Shown here: piece after piece, positions 1 through 8,303 of the stretch
Position numbering within the stretch: the stretch's first letter is position 1
Layout: each line of letters starts with the position of its first letter
NCBI GenBank assembly: GCA_021792755.1
Contig: JAJYUA010000002.1
Span: 62,001-126,000, forward strand
Length of the DNA stretch: 64,000 bases
From: Pseudomonadota bacterium
Lineage (GTDB): Bacteria > Pseudomonadota > Gammaproteobacteria > Steroidobacterales > Steroidobacteraceae
Reading direction: 5' to 3'
Made by a program: the position numbers and the translations under genes
The notes under the pieces: generated by a model
Seen by the model: the letters and a program-made list of their open reading frames with translations, nothing else
Told to the model about the DNA's origin: nothing
Databases searched by the model: none

Positions 1-228
1 CGGGCGCTGGGACGGGCCCTGCCGGGCCTGTCGGAGGAGGAGGTGGAGTGGCGCATGCACCTCGGGTTCAGCGTCATGTTCCACGCCTTCGCCGGCAACG
101 ACATCCTCAAGGTGTTTGGCCGCTCCGCGGTCTCGGCGCGCGACCCGGACTTGATCGTCAAGCACATGGTGCCCTTCGTGGTCGCCGGCTTGACCTCGCC
201 CTCCGCGGGCCGCCCGCCGGGACCGTGA
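1..228 (+). CDS. C-terminal fragment of a TetR-family (PsrA-like) transcriptional regulator
   Basis: This is the 3' end of a gene that begins before the window. The reading frame is open from base 1 and stops at 226-228, giving about 75 residues. The pattern LSEEEVEWRMH followed by a helical segment around FHAFAGNDIL matches the ligand-binding C-terminal domain of TetR proteins of the PsrA type, which repress beta-oxidation genes and respond to long-chain acyl groups. No DNA-binding domain is visible because the 5' part is missing. It lies 72 bases upstream of fadE on the same strand, which fits a local fatty-acid regulator. Family assignment rests on this short tail and the context, so another TetR subgroup is possible. 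Confidence 0.6.
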   Translation, partial: RALGRALPGLSEEEVEWRMHLGFSVMFHAFAGNDILKVFGRSAVSARDPDLIVKHMVPFVVAGLTSPSAGRPPGP

Positions 229-300
229 CTGCGGGCCGACGGTGTCCCCGGATGGCCGACCTGACCGGCATGATGTGTTTGATCGGGGAGATGCCCTTCG

Positions 301-2754
301 ATGCTGTCCGCCGCCTTGGGCTTGGTGCTGTTTGGGACTCTGGCCTACTTCCGGGCCGGCATTCTTTATTGGACCCTGGGGCTTGCCGCCTGGCTCGCCG
401 AGCTCGCTTTCGGGGCGGGCCGCGCCCTCCCCCCGGCCGCGTGGGGCGTGTTCGCCGGCCTTGCCCTGGTCCTCAACGTCCCGCCGCTGCGGCGGTGGCT
501 GATCGCGCCGCTGCTTGCGCTGTACGCGCGCCTGAAGCCGCCGATGTCACGGACCGAGAAGGAAGCCATCGAGGCCGGCACCGTCTGGTGGGACGGGGAG
601 CTGTTCTCGGGCAGGCCCGATTGGCGCCGGCTCCTCGCCTTCCCTGAGCCGACGCTTTCGGCCGAGGAGCAGGCCTTTCTCGAGGGTCCGGTCGAGGCGC
701 TCTGCGCGATGCTCGATGACTGGAAGATCACCCAGGAGCTGAAGGATCTGCCGCCGGAGGCGTGGCGCTTTCTGCGGGCAAACGGCTTCCTCGGCATGAT
801 CATCGAGAGGAAATACGGCGGACTGGAATTCTCCAACTACGCCCATGCCAAAGTGGTCACCAAGATCGCCACGCGCTCGGGCTCCGCCGCGGTGACCGTG
901 ATGGTGCCGAACTCGCTCGGCCCCGGGGAGCTGTTGCAGCGCTACGGGACCGAGGCGCAAAAGGACTATTACCTGCCGCGGCTCGCCCGAGGTATCGAGA
1001 TCCCGTGCTTTGCGCTCACGAGTCCCTCTGCCGGCTCGGATGCCGGCTCGATCCCTGACTACGGCCATGTCTGCCGCGGCTCCTACACCGATCCACGCAC
1101 CGGGGAGCGCCACGAGAACGTGCTCGGTATGCGCCTCAGCTGGGAGAAGCGCTGGATCACCCTCGCTCCGGTGGCGACGCTCCTCGGCCTGGCGTTCAAG
1201 CTGTATGACCCCGAGCGGCTGCTCGGAGGGGAGCAGGACATCGGCATCACCTGCGCGCTGGTGCCCGCCGAGCACGAGGGCGTGCGAATTGGGCGCCGGC
1301 ACTGGCCGGGGGGCGCGGCATTCATGAACGGTCCGACCTGGGGTCGGGAGGTGTTCGTTCCCATCGATTGGATCATCGGCGGGCCGCGCTATGCCGGCCA
1401 GGGCTGGCGCATGCTGGTCGAATGCCTGTCGGTGGGACGGTGCATCTCGCTGCCGGCGATGGCGGTGGCCTCGGGCAAGGTGGCGAGCTTCGCCACGGGC
1501 GCCTACGCGCGGGTGCGCGATCAGTTCGGCATGCCGATCGGCCGATTCGAGGGCGTCGATGAGGCGCTCGCGCGCATCGGCGGCTACACCTACCAGATGC
1601 AGGCCGCGCAGGACCTCGCCCTCACCGGACTCGATCTGGGGGAAAAGCCCGCGGTGCTGTCGGCGATCCTCAAGTATCACAACACCGAGCGCATGCGCAA
1701 GGTGCTGAACGATGCCATGGACATACACGGCGGGCGCACGGTCGTGCTCGGACCGCGCAACTACCTGGCGGGGGCCTATCAGACGATTCCGGTGGCGATC
1801 ACCGTGGAAGGCGCCAACATTCTCACCCGCTCCATGATCATCTTCGGCCAGGGCGCGATCCGCTGTCATCCCTTCGTGCTGCGCGAGATGCGCGCTGCCG
1901 AGGCCGGCGACCTGAAGGAGTTCGACCGGGCGTTCACGGCGCACATCGGGTTCGTGGTCTGCAATGTCGTGCGCTCGCTGTGGATGGGGCTCACCGGCGC
2001 GAGACTGATCGCCGCCGTGCCGCGGCGCGGGCCGCACAGCCGCTACTACCGCCAGCTCACCCGCTACTCGAGCGCATTCGCGCTGCTCGCCGACATGGCG
2101 CTTGCAAGTCTCGGTGGGACGCTGAAGTTTCGCGAGAAGCTCTCGGCGCGGCTCGGGGACGTGCTCTCGGGGCTGTACATCGCCTCCTCGTGCCTCTGGC
2201 GCTTCGAGCGGGACGGGGCGCCGCAGGAGGACCTGCCGCTGCTCGCCTGGGCGGTCGAAGCGGCGCTCTACGACATCCAGCAGGCGATGGATGGCTTTCT
2301 CGCCAACCTGCCGAACCGGGCGCTCGCCTGGATGTTGCGCCGGGTCGTGTTTCCCTGGGGACTGACCCGCAAGCCACCCGCGGATCGCACCGGCACACGG
2401 GTGGTGCTCGCCCTGATGACCGAGGGCGGCGCAAGGCAGCGGCTCACCCGCGGCATGCACGTGCCCGAGGACGAGCGCGAGCCGCTCGGCGTGCTCGAGC
2501 CGGCGCTGCGCGCCGTGCTGGAAACCGAGCAGATCGAGCGCAAGCTGCGCGCGCTCGCGCGCGAGGGGAGCCTGAGAGCGCTCACCGAGCGCGAGCGGCT
2601 CGCCGAGGCGCGCGAGGCGGGTATCATCAGCGCCGAGCAGTACCGGGCGCTCGAGCGTGCCCGCAGGCTCAAGCGCGAGGTGATCATGGTGGATGACTTC
2701 GATGCGACCCTCACGCGCCATGACGAGGGGTTGCTGGAAAGGGTTGTCTTCTGA
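301..2754 (+). CDS. fadE: Acyl-CoA dehydrogenase, FadE type
   Basis: An 817-residue protein, the length of gammaproteobacterial FadE (about 815), which oxidises acyl-CoA to trans-2-enoyl-CoA with FAD as the first step of beta-oxidation. The N-terminus has two hydrophobic segments (about residues 1-35 and 42-60) that probably hold it at the inner membrane. The acyl-CoA dehydrogenase core follows at about 110-540, with a typical FALTSPSAGSDAG substrate/FAD loop and the conserved VEGANILTRS segment. The FadE-specific C-terminal helical domain fills about 560-817. The ATG at 301 follows a GGGGAG ribosome-binding sequence at about 286-291. The next gene starts 9 bases after the stop, so the two are surely cotranscribed. 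Confidence 0.95.
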   Translation: MLSAALGLVLFGTLAYFRAGILYWTLGLAAWLAELAFGAGRALPPAAWGVFAGLALVLNVPPLRRWLIAPLLALYARLKPPMSRTEKEAIEAGTVWWDGELFSGRPDWRRLLAFPEPTLSAEEQAFLEGPVEALCAMLDDWKITQELKDLPPEAWRFLRANGFLGMIIERKYGGLEFSNYAHAKVVTKIATRSGSAAVTVMVPNSLGPGELLQRYGTEAQKDYYLPRLARGIEIPCFALTSPSAGSDAGSIPDYGHVCRGSYTDPRTGERHENVLGMRLSWEKRWITLAPVATLLGLAFKLYDPERLLGGEQDIGITCALVPAEHEGVRIGRRHWPGGAAFMNGPTWGREVFVPIDWIIGGPRYAGQGWRMLVECLSVGRCISLPAMAVASGKVASFATGAYARVRDQFGMPIGRFEGVDEALARIGGYTYQMQAAQDLALTGLDLGEKPAVLSAILKYHNTERMRKVLNDAMDIHGGRTVVLGPRNYLAGAYQTIPVAITVEGANILTRSMIIFGQGAIRCHPFVLREMRAAEAGDLKEFDRAFTAHIGFVVCNVVRSLWMGLTGARLIAAVPRRGPHSRYYRQLTRYSSAFALLADMALASLGGTLKFREKLSARLGDVLSGLYIASSCLWRFERDGAPQEDLPLLAWAVEAALYDIQQAMDGFLANLPNRALAWMLRRVVFPWGLTRKPPADRTGTRVVLALMTEGGARQRLTRGMHVPEDEREPLGVLEPALRAVLETEQIERKLRALAREGSLRALTERERLAEAREAGIISAEQYRALERARRLKREVIMVDDFDATLTRHDEGLLERVVF

Positions 2755-2763
2755 GGGGAAAAC

Positions 2764-5139
2764 ATGTCCGAGACGAAATTCATCGTACGCAAGGCGGCCG
2801 TGCTCGGCGCCGGGGTGATGGGCGCGCAGATCGCCGCGCACCTGGTCGATGCACGGGTGCCGACGATCCTGTTCGACCTGCCGGCCGCGCAGGGCGAGAA
2901 GAACGGCATCGTGAGCAGGGCGGTCGCGGGACTGAAGAGGCTTCAGCCCTCGCCGCTCGCCGGCCGTGACAGCGCCGATTACATCCAGGCGGCCAATTAC
3001 GACGAGGACCTCGGGCGGCTTGCCGAGTGCGACCTCGTGATCGAGGCGATCGCCGAGCGCATGGACTGGAAGACGCAGCTTTATCGGAAGGTGGCGCCCC
3101 ATCTTGGCGCCCGCGCGATCTTTGCGACCAACACCTCGGGCCTGTCCATCGGCAAGCTCGCCGAGGCCTGCCCGCAGGGGCTGCGCCCGAGGTTCTGCGG
3201 CGTGCATTTCTTCAACCCGCCGCGCTACATGCATCTGGCGGAGATCATTCCCTGCGAGGCCTCGAGCCCGGCGGTGCTCGATGCTCTCGAGCGCTTCCTC
3301 GTCACCACCCTCGGCAAGGGTGTCATCCGCGCCAAGGACACGCCGAACTTCGTTGCCAACCGCGTCGGGGTGTTCTCTATGTTGGCGACGATCGCCAACG
3401 CCGAAAAGTACCACGTCCGCTTCGACGTGGTCGACGATCTCACCGGGCCGCGGCTCGGGCGGGCGAAGTCGGCTACTTTCCGAACCGCCGACGTGGTCGG
3501 CCTCGACACCTTTGCGCACGTGGTCAAGACCATGCAGGACACGCTGCCGGAGGATCCGTGGCATGGCCTGTTCCGCTGCCCGCCCTGGCTCACCCGGCTG
3601 ATCGAGGCCGGCTCGCTCGGCGCCAAGACAAAGAGCGGTATCTACCTCAAGAGGGGCAAGGATCTTCAGGTGCTCGATCCGGCCGGCGGCGGGTATGTCG
3701 CGGCCGGGGCGAAGGCCGATGGGAGCGTCACCGAGATCCTCGCCATCAAGGACCCGGCGCAGAAGCTCGCGCGCTTGCGCGCGAGCGATCACAGCCAGGC
3801 GCAGTTCCTCTGGGCCTGCTTTCGCGACACGTTCCATTACATCGCCTGTCACCTGGCGGACATCGCCCACTCGGCGCGGGACGTGGATCTGGCGATGCGC
3901 TGGGGTTTCGGCTGGAAGCTCGGACCGTTCGAGATCTGGCAGGCCGCCGGCTGGGCGCAGGTGGCCGGTTGGATCGAGGAGGACATCCGCGCCGGCAAGG
4001 CGCTGGCACAGGTGCCGCTGCCGGCGTGGGCGCGGGAGGCGGGGCGCCAAGGGGTGCACTTCCCGCAAGGATCGTACGATGCCGCCGGCAATGCCCTGGT
4101 GGGACGCTCCACGCTCGATGTGTATCGGCGGCAACTGTGGCCCGCCACCGTGATCGGCGAGGAGAAGGCGGCGCTCGGGGAGACGGTGTACGAGAATCCC
4201 GGCGTGCGCGCCTTCACGAGCGGTGATGGCCTTCTGGTGGCGTCCTTCAAGACCAAGGTGCATTCGATCAGCCCGGAGGTGCTCGAGGGTCTGAATCGGG
4301 CCATCGATCTCGCCGAGGAGCGCTTCAAGGGGCTGGTGATCTGGCAGACCGAGGCGCCGTTCTCGGTCGGCGCCAACCTCGAGTCGCTGCGCCCGGCGCT
4401 TGCCGCGGGCGACTGGACGACCATCGACCGGATCATTGCGCTCTTTCAGACAACCTCCCAGCGCTTGCGCTACAGCCAGATCCCGACCGTGGCGGCGACC
4501 GAAGGCTATGTGTTCGGCGGCGGGTGCGAGTTCGCGCTGCACTGCGACCGGGTGGTGGCGGCGCTCGAGTCCTACGTCGGGCTGGTGGAGGCGGGCGTTG
4601 GCCTGTTGCCGGCCGGCGGGGGCTGCAAGGAGTTCGCGATGCGCGCGGCCCGGCAGAGCAAGGGCGACCTTCTCGCCTCGCTCAAGGACTATTACCTGAT
4701 GATCGCCACCGCCAAGGTCGCCACGAGCGGCATCGAGGCACGCGAACTCGGGTTCCTGGGCGCGGACGATGTGCTGCTGTTCAACCCCTACGAGCTGCTC
4801 TACGTCGCCAAGCAACAGGCGCTCGCGCTCGCCGAGGCCGGCTATCGCCCGCCGCTTGCGGGCAGGCGCTTCCCGGTCGCCGGCCGCGCCGGCGCGGCCT
4901 CGATCAAGGGCCAGCTCATCAACATGCTCGAGGGTCACTTCATCAGCGAGTACGACTACGAGATCGGCGCGCGCATCGCCGAGGTCGTCACGGGAGGCGA
5001 TGTCGAGCCCGGCACCGAGGTCGATGAGCAGTGGATCCTCGAGCTCGAGCGGCGGCACTTTTTGAGGCTGCTGAAGAGCCCCAAAACCCAGGAGCGCATC
5101 GCCCACACCCTCGCCACCGGCAAGCCGCTGCGCAATTGA
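2764..5139 (+). CDS. Fused 3-hydroxyacyl-CoA dehydrogenase / enoyl-CoA hydratase
   Basis: A 791-residue multifunctional beta-oxidation enzyme carrying out enoyl-CoA hydration and NAD-dependent oxidation of 3-hydroxyacyl-CoA. The dehydrogenase half is N-terminal: the Rossmann motif GAGVMGAQIA is at about residue 15, then GVHFFNPPRYMHL and TPNFVANRVG, which carry the catalytic His and the substrate-domain entry. The crotonase half is C-terminal, with GGGCEFALHCDRV and VEAGVGLLPAGGG carrying the oxyanion hole and active-site Glu. This order (dehydrogenase then hydratase) is that of Bacillus FadN-type proteins and is the reverse of E. coli FadB. A GAGGGG ribosome-binding sequence precedes the ATG. 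It sits between fadE and a thiolase, completing a three-gene cycle. Confidence 0.93.
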   Translation: MSETKFIVRKAAVLGAGVMGAQIAAHLVDARVPTILFDLPAAQGEKNGIVSRAVAGLKRLQPSPLAGRDSADYIQAANYDEDLGRLAECDLVIEAIAERMDWKTQLYRKVAPHLGARAIFATNTSGLSIGKLAEACPQGLRPRFCGVHFFNPPRYMHLAEIIPCEASSPAVLDALERFLVTTLGKGVIRAKDTPNFVANRVGVFSMLATIANAEKYHVRFDVVDDLTGPRLGRAKSATFRTADVVGLDTFAHVVKTMQDTLPEDPWHGLFRCPPWLTRLIEAGSLGAKTKSGIYLKRGKDLQVLDPAGGGYVAAGAKADGSVTEILAIKDPAQKLARLRASDHSQAQFLWACFRDTFHYIACHLADIAHSARDVDLAMRWGFGWKLGPFEIWQAAGWAQVAGWIEEDIRAGKALAQVPLPAWAREAGRQGVHFPQGSYDAAGNALVGRSTLDVYRRQLWPATVIGEEKAALGETVYENPGVRAFTSGDGLLVASFKTKVHSISPEVLEGLNRAIDLAEERFKGLVIWQTEAPFSVGANLESLRPALAAGDWTTIDRIIALFQTTSQRLRYSQIPTVAATEGYVFGGGCEFALHCDRVVAALESYVGLVEAGVGLLPAGGGCKEFAMRAARQSKGDLLASLKDYYLMIATAKVATSGIEARELGFLGADDVLLFNPYELLYVAKQQALALAEAGYRPPLAGRRFPVAGRAGAASIKGQLINMLEGHFISEYDYEIGARIAEVVTGGDVEPGTEVDEQWILELERRHFLRLLKSPKTQERIAHTLATGKPLRN

Positions 5140-5162
5140 AGAGCGCGGAGGACAGAAGAGTC

Positions 5163-6365
5163 ATGACCCGACAGATTCAAGACGCCTATATCGTCGCCGC
5201 GACCCGCACCCCGGTCGGCAAGGCCCCGCGCGGCATGCTGCGCCAGGTGCGCCCCGATGACATGCTGGTGCACGTGCTGAAGAGCGTGCTTGCGCAGGTG
5301 CCGGCCATCGAGCCGCAGCTCGTCAACGACGTCGTCGTCGGCTGCGCCTTCCCGGAGGCCGAGCAGGGCCTGAACATGGCCCGTATCGGCGCGCTGCTGG
5401 CGGGATTGCCCGACACCGTTCCCGGCATCACGGTCAACCGCTATTGCTCCTCGGGGCTCAACGCGGTGCAGATCGCCGCCGACCGCATCCGCCTGGGCGA
5501 AGCGCAGGTGGTGATCGCCGGCGGCGCGGAGTCGATGTCCATGGTGCCCATGATGGGCAACAAGGTGGCGTTGAATCCGCAAGTCTTCGCCGCGCAGGAG
5601 AACTACGCGATCGCCTACGGGATGGGCATCACGGCCGAGAAGGTCGCCGGGCAGTGCAAGGTCTCGCGCGAGGATCAGGACGCGTTCGCCCTGGAGTCGC
5701 ACCGGCGCGCGGTGGCGGCGAGGGCCTCGGGCGCCTTCCGGGCGGAAATCTCGCCCATCGAGATAACGCTGCGGGTACCGGATCTTCAGGCCCACGAGGT
5801 GCGCCATTCAACGAGGACCTTGGCCGATGACGAGGGGCCCAGGGCCGACACCTCCCCGCAGGCGCTCGCGAAGTTGCAGCCGGTCTTCGACGCCCGGGGA
5901 ACCGTCACGGCCGGCAACAGCTCGCAGACCTCGGACGGGGCGGCGGCGGTGATGCTGGTATCGGAGGCGATCCTGAAGCGCTACGATCTCACCCCGCTCG
6001 CCCGTTATGTGACGTTCGCCGTCAGAGGCGTGCCGCCGGCGCTCATGGGCATCGGCCCGAAGGTGGCCGTGCCGGCCGCGCTCGAGCAGGCGGGCCTGAA
6101 GCAGGGGCAGCTCAAGTGGATCGAGCTCAACGAGGCCTTCGCCGCCCAGGCGCTCGCGGTCATCCGCGACCTCGACCTCGATCCGTCCCTCGTCAATCCC
6201 CACGGCGGCGCCATCGCGCTCGGCCACCCGCTTGGGGCCACCGGAGCGATTCGCACCGCCACGCTGGTGCACGGCATGCGCGGGCGCGGTGAGAGCGGCT
6301 ATGGCATGGTCACCATGTGCATCGGCACCGGCATGGGTGCGGCGGGGATCCTGGAGGTGCTGTGA
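5163..6365 (+). CDS. Acetyl-CoA C-acyltransferase (thiolase)
   Basis: A 400-residue degradative thiolase that cleaves 3-ketoacyl-CoA with CoA to release acetyl-CoA. The nucleophilic cysteine is C95 in the NRYCSSGLNAV motif; the NPHGGAIALGHPLGATG block supplies the catalytic His; and the C-terminal MCIGTGMGAAG block supplies the second Cys. The frame is open further upstream, but the ATG at 5163 lies a few bases after a GCGGAGGA ribosome-binding sequence and gives the usual thiolase N-terminus, so the longer form is unlikely. It starts 23 bases after the preceding dehydrogenase/hydratase and ends the beta-oxidation operon. It may also serve the phenylacetate genes further on, which lack a local thiolase. 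Confidence 0.95.
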   Translation: MTRQIQDAYIVAATRTPVGKAPRGMLRQVRPDDMLVHVLKSVLAQVPAIEPQLVNDVVVGCAFPEAEQGLNMARIGALLAGLPDTVPGITVNRYCSSGLNAVQIAADRIRLGEAQVVIAGGAESMSMVPMMGNKVALNPQVFAAQENYAIAYGMGITAEKVAGQCKVSREDQDAFALESHRRAVAARASGAFRAEISPIEITLRVPDLQAHEVRHSTRTLADDEGPRADTSPQALAKLQPVFDARGTVTAGNSSQTSDGAAAVMLVSEAILKRYDLTPLARYVTFAVRGVPPALMGIGPKVAVPAALEQAGLKQGQLKWIELNEAFAAQALAVIRDLDLDPSLVNPHGGAIALGHPLGATGAIRTATLVHGMRGRGESGYGMVTMCIGTGMGAAGILEVL

Positions 6366-6437
6366 GGCCGCTGCGCGGGCATCGACCCGGCGCGAGGTTG
6401 CCGCTGAACGGCGCAACGGCACCGAGGCGCTGGGCGA

Positions 6438-7367
6438 TCAGCCATGCCACTGCAGCACGATGGCGGTGGTGATGAGCACGGCCATGAGCTGATGAAAGAC
6501 GACGAGGGTCCCGGGGGATTTCGGCCTGGAGTTCACGGCGTGAAACAGAAAGAAGCCCACCGCGGCCTGAAGAAGCGCCAGCCCGAAGGCCACCGGATAG
6601 CCTGCGCTCAGCCAGCCCAGGGTCGCGAGCACCAGCAGCGCCGCGATGCCGTGCACGACGAAAATCCACTGCGCCGTCCGCTGCGGGCGCAGGAACGGCT
6701 CGATCGGCTTGCCGAAGCCGCGCTGGCCCGTGACCATGCCGCCCATGAACACGGCGAATAGCACGGCGTGCAGAGGGACCGCGCTCTCGAGGTAAGCGCC
6801 CAGATGCGCGCCCGGGAAGCTCACCGCCACCAGATAGTTGATGAACACCAGATAGGCCAACAGGCCGTGCGTACCGTGCACGAAAGCCGGCGCGCGGCCG
6901 GCGAGAACATAGAGAGTGCCCATCCCGAAAAGCGCCGTGAGCACGATCAGGCCGAGCCCAACGAGGGTCATGTACTGCGGCTGCAGGATGGCGAGCGCCA
7001 GGGCGGTCAGCCCGACCGCCGTGGCGAGCACGCGATGCGCCGCCTCCGGATCGCCGCGCAGCATCAGCACGATGATGTTGCGCGTATACGGCCAGCGCGT
7101 ACCGAGCGAGAGGCCGTAGCCGAAGCCCTCGACGATGCTGCCGAGCAGAACGAGCGCCGCGGCAAAGATGACTTCGGCGGTGATGAGGCCGGCGACGAGG
7201 GCTGCCCTGGCCGGCTGCGCACTGATCATGCCGCGCCACAAGCCCATGGCGATCGCCAGCACGACCATGCCGGCGATTCCCAGGCCGATGACGCGCACCT
7301 CGGGGGTCATCTGTCCTTCCACGACATGACCGGTATCGAGGGAAGGTTGCACGTCGGGGGAGTTCAT
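6438..7367 (-). CDS. Eight-helix membrane protein resembling heme A synthase (COX15/CtaA)
   Basis: A 309-residue protein with about eight hydrophobic helices starting near residue 22. Histidines fall in a repeated pattern: H111 and H164/H167 in the first half, H239 and H292 in the second, each pair 53-56 residues apart. COX15/CtaA heme A synthases have two four-helix halves, each with a His pair that binds heme, and the last helix here (FHQLMAVL) resembles the HQxxA signature of that family. The match is distant: no cytochrome oxidase assembly genes lie nearby and the CtaA loop cysteines are not evident. The chosen ATG at 7367 starts a short hydrophilic leader; the frame extends upstream without a better start. 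It could instead be an unrelated cytochrome b-like protein. Confidence 0.55.
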   Translation of the reverse strand: MNSPDVQPSLDTGHVVEGQMTPEVRVIGLGIAGMVVLAIAMGLWRGMISAQPARAALVAGLITAEVIFAAALVLLGSIVEGFGYGLSLGTRWPYTRNIIVLMLRGDPEAAHRVLATAVGLTALALAILQPQYMTLVGLGLIVLTALFGMGTLYVLAGRAPAFVHGTHGLLAYLVFINYLVAVSFPGAHLGAYLESAVPLHAVLFAVFMGGMVTGQRGFGKPIEPFLRPQRTAQWIFVVHGIAALLVLATLGWLSAGYPVAFGLALLQAAVGFFLFHAVNSRPKSPGTLVVFHQLMAVLITTAIVLQWHG

Positions 7368-7704
7368 GGCCGGGGTCTTTATAGCCCGATTCGCGCATTT
7401 GCGTCGAGGGGGATCTGTGCGCACGGACCCGCTGAGGCCTTGCGTGCGCTGTCGGTTCCCGAGCCTCGGCCGCCGCTCGAGGGCGTGCGGGTCGCCGATC
7501 TCGAGCCGCAGGTGATGCGTCGAGAGAGCGGGACTCAGGCAATCGGCCCGGTCCTCGCGCTCGGCGAGCGCGCCGTGCGCGTACGCCTCGATGAGGGCGC
7601 CGGGAAGCCTTTCTGGCTTGCTCATCCGCGCCGAGCGCGGCCGAGCGGCTGCGGCGCATCGCGCCGGCGCGCACCCGAGGGGATCAATCTGCACGCGGTC
7701 CGGC
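7368..7704. other. 337-base gap between the CtaA-like gene and the Lrp-type regulator
   Basis: GC-rich DNA between two minus-strand genes. Open frames run through it on both strands, as is usual at this base composition, but none has a good ribosome-binding site or a sequence I recognise. An in-frame extension of the CtaA-like gene spans it but reads as arginine-rich, low-quality sequence. It should hold the promoter of the CtaA-like gene and the 3' end of the regulator transcript; no clear terminator hairpin stands out. Confidence 0.4.
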
Positions 7705-8172
7705 TCAATCCACCGGCAGCCGTGTCGTGAACTTCTTGGTGCGCAGCACGAAGCTGGTGTTGACCGAGCGCACCGCCGAGAGCTGCAGCACGTGCGTGGA
7801 GAGGAAGCGCTCGTAGGCCTCCATGCTCGCCGCCACGATCCGCAGCAGGTAGTCGTTCGGGCCGCTCATCGAGTGGCACTCGAGCACCTCGGGCCGCTCG
7901 TGCACCATCTGGTCGAACTGTTGGACCGTCTGGGGATGGTGGTTCTCGAGCGAGACCAGCGCATAGGCCTGAACGGCCAAGCCGATTGCCGGCGCCGAGA
8001 GGAGCGTGGCATAGCCGCAGATGAACCCCTCGGCCTCCAGGCGCTTCACGCGCCGCCAGCAGGGCGCGGGCGACAGACCGACGCGTTTGGCGAGCTGCTG
8101 ATTGGTGATGCGGGCATCGAGCTGGAGCTCTTCCAGGATACGACGGTCGAGGCGATCGGGTAGGCGGGCCAA
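7705..8172 (-). CDS. Lrp/AsnC-family transcriptional regulator (BkdR-like)
   Basis: A 155-residue regulator with an N-terminal winged helix-turn-helix (LDRRILEELQLDARITNQQL, then an AKRVGLSPAPCWRRVKRLE recognition region) and a C-terminal RAM ligand-sensing domain around EVLECHSMSGPNDYLLR. The TTG at 8172 is preferred as start because a GGAG sits 7 bases upstream and the product then has the usual Lrp length; the frame continues upstream but without a site. It is transcribed away from a branched-chain 2-oxoacid dehydrogenase operon, the same arrangement as bkdR and bkd in pseudomonads, where BkdR activates the operon when branched-chain amino acids are abundant. The ligand is inferred from this context. 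Confidence 0.9.
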   Translation of the reverse strand: MARLPDRLDRRILEELQLDARITNQQLAKRVGLSPAPCWRRVKRLEAEGFICGYATLLSAPAIGLAVQAYALVSLENHHPQTVQQFDQMVHERPEVLECHSMSGPNDYLLRIVAASMEAYERFLSTHVLQLSAVRSVNTSFVLRTKKFTTRLPVD

Positions 8173-8198
8173 GGGAATGCTCCAAAATCGGCTTTTAA

Positions 8199-8211
8199 GC
8201 AATAATATTGC
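8199..8211. promoter_or_regulatory. 13-bp palindrome in the divergent regulator/E1 control region
   Basis: GCAATAATATTGC is a perfect inverted repeat with a single central base, AT-rich in otherwise GC-rich DNA. It lies 27 bases upstream of the Lrp-type regulator start and 93 bases upstream of the E1 start. Lrp/AsnC proteins bind short AT-rich palindromes of about this size, so this is the best candidate operator for the adjacent regulator. Binding is inferred. Confidence 0.5.
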
Positions 8212-8303
8212 CAGATCGTCGGAAATATCAGCAAGACAAGCAAGCCTATTTCTCGGATGACGGCATAGGCTATTCGCGAGCTTTTCACGTTCGGAGCGTC
8301 TCG

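Noticed and set aside
547-5106. A 1,519-codon open frame on the minus strand across the beta-oxidation genes
   Set aside because: It lies antisense to three well-supported genes. Stop codons are rare in antisense frames at this GC content, and its product is Arg/Gly/His-rich with no domain.
7368-7694. N-terminal extension of the CtaA-like protein to 418 residues
   Set aside because: The added 109 residues are polar and arginine-rich and lack a ribosome-binding site; helices begin soon after the ATG at 7367.
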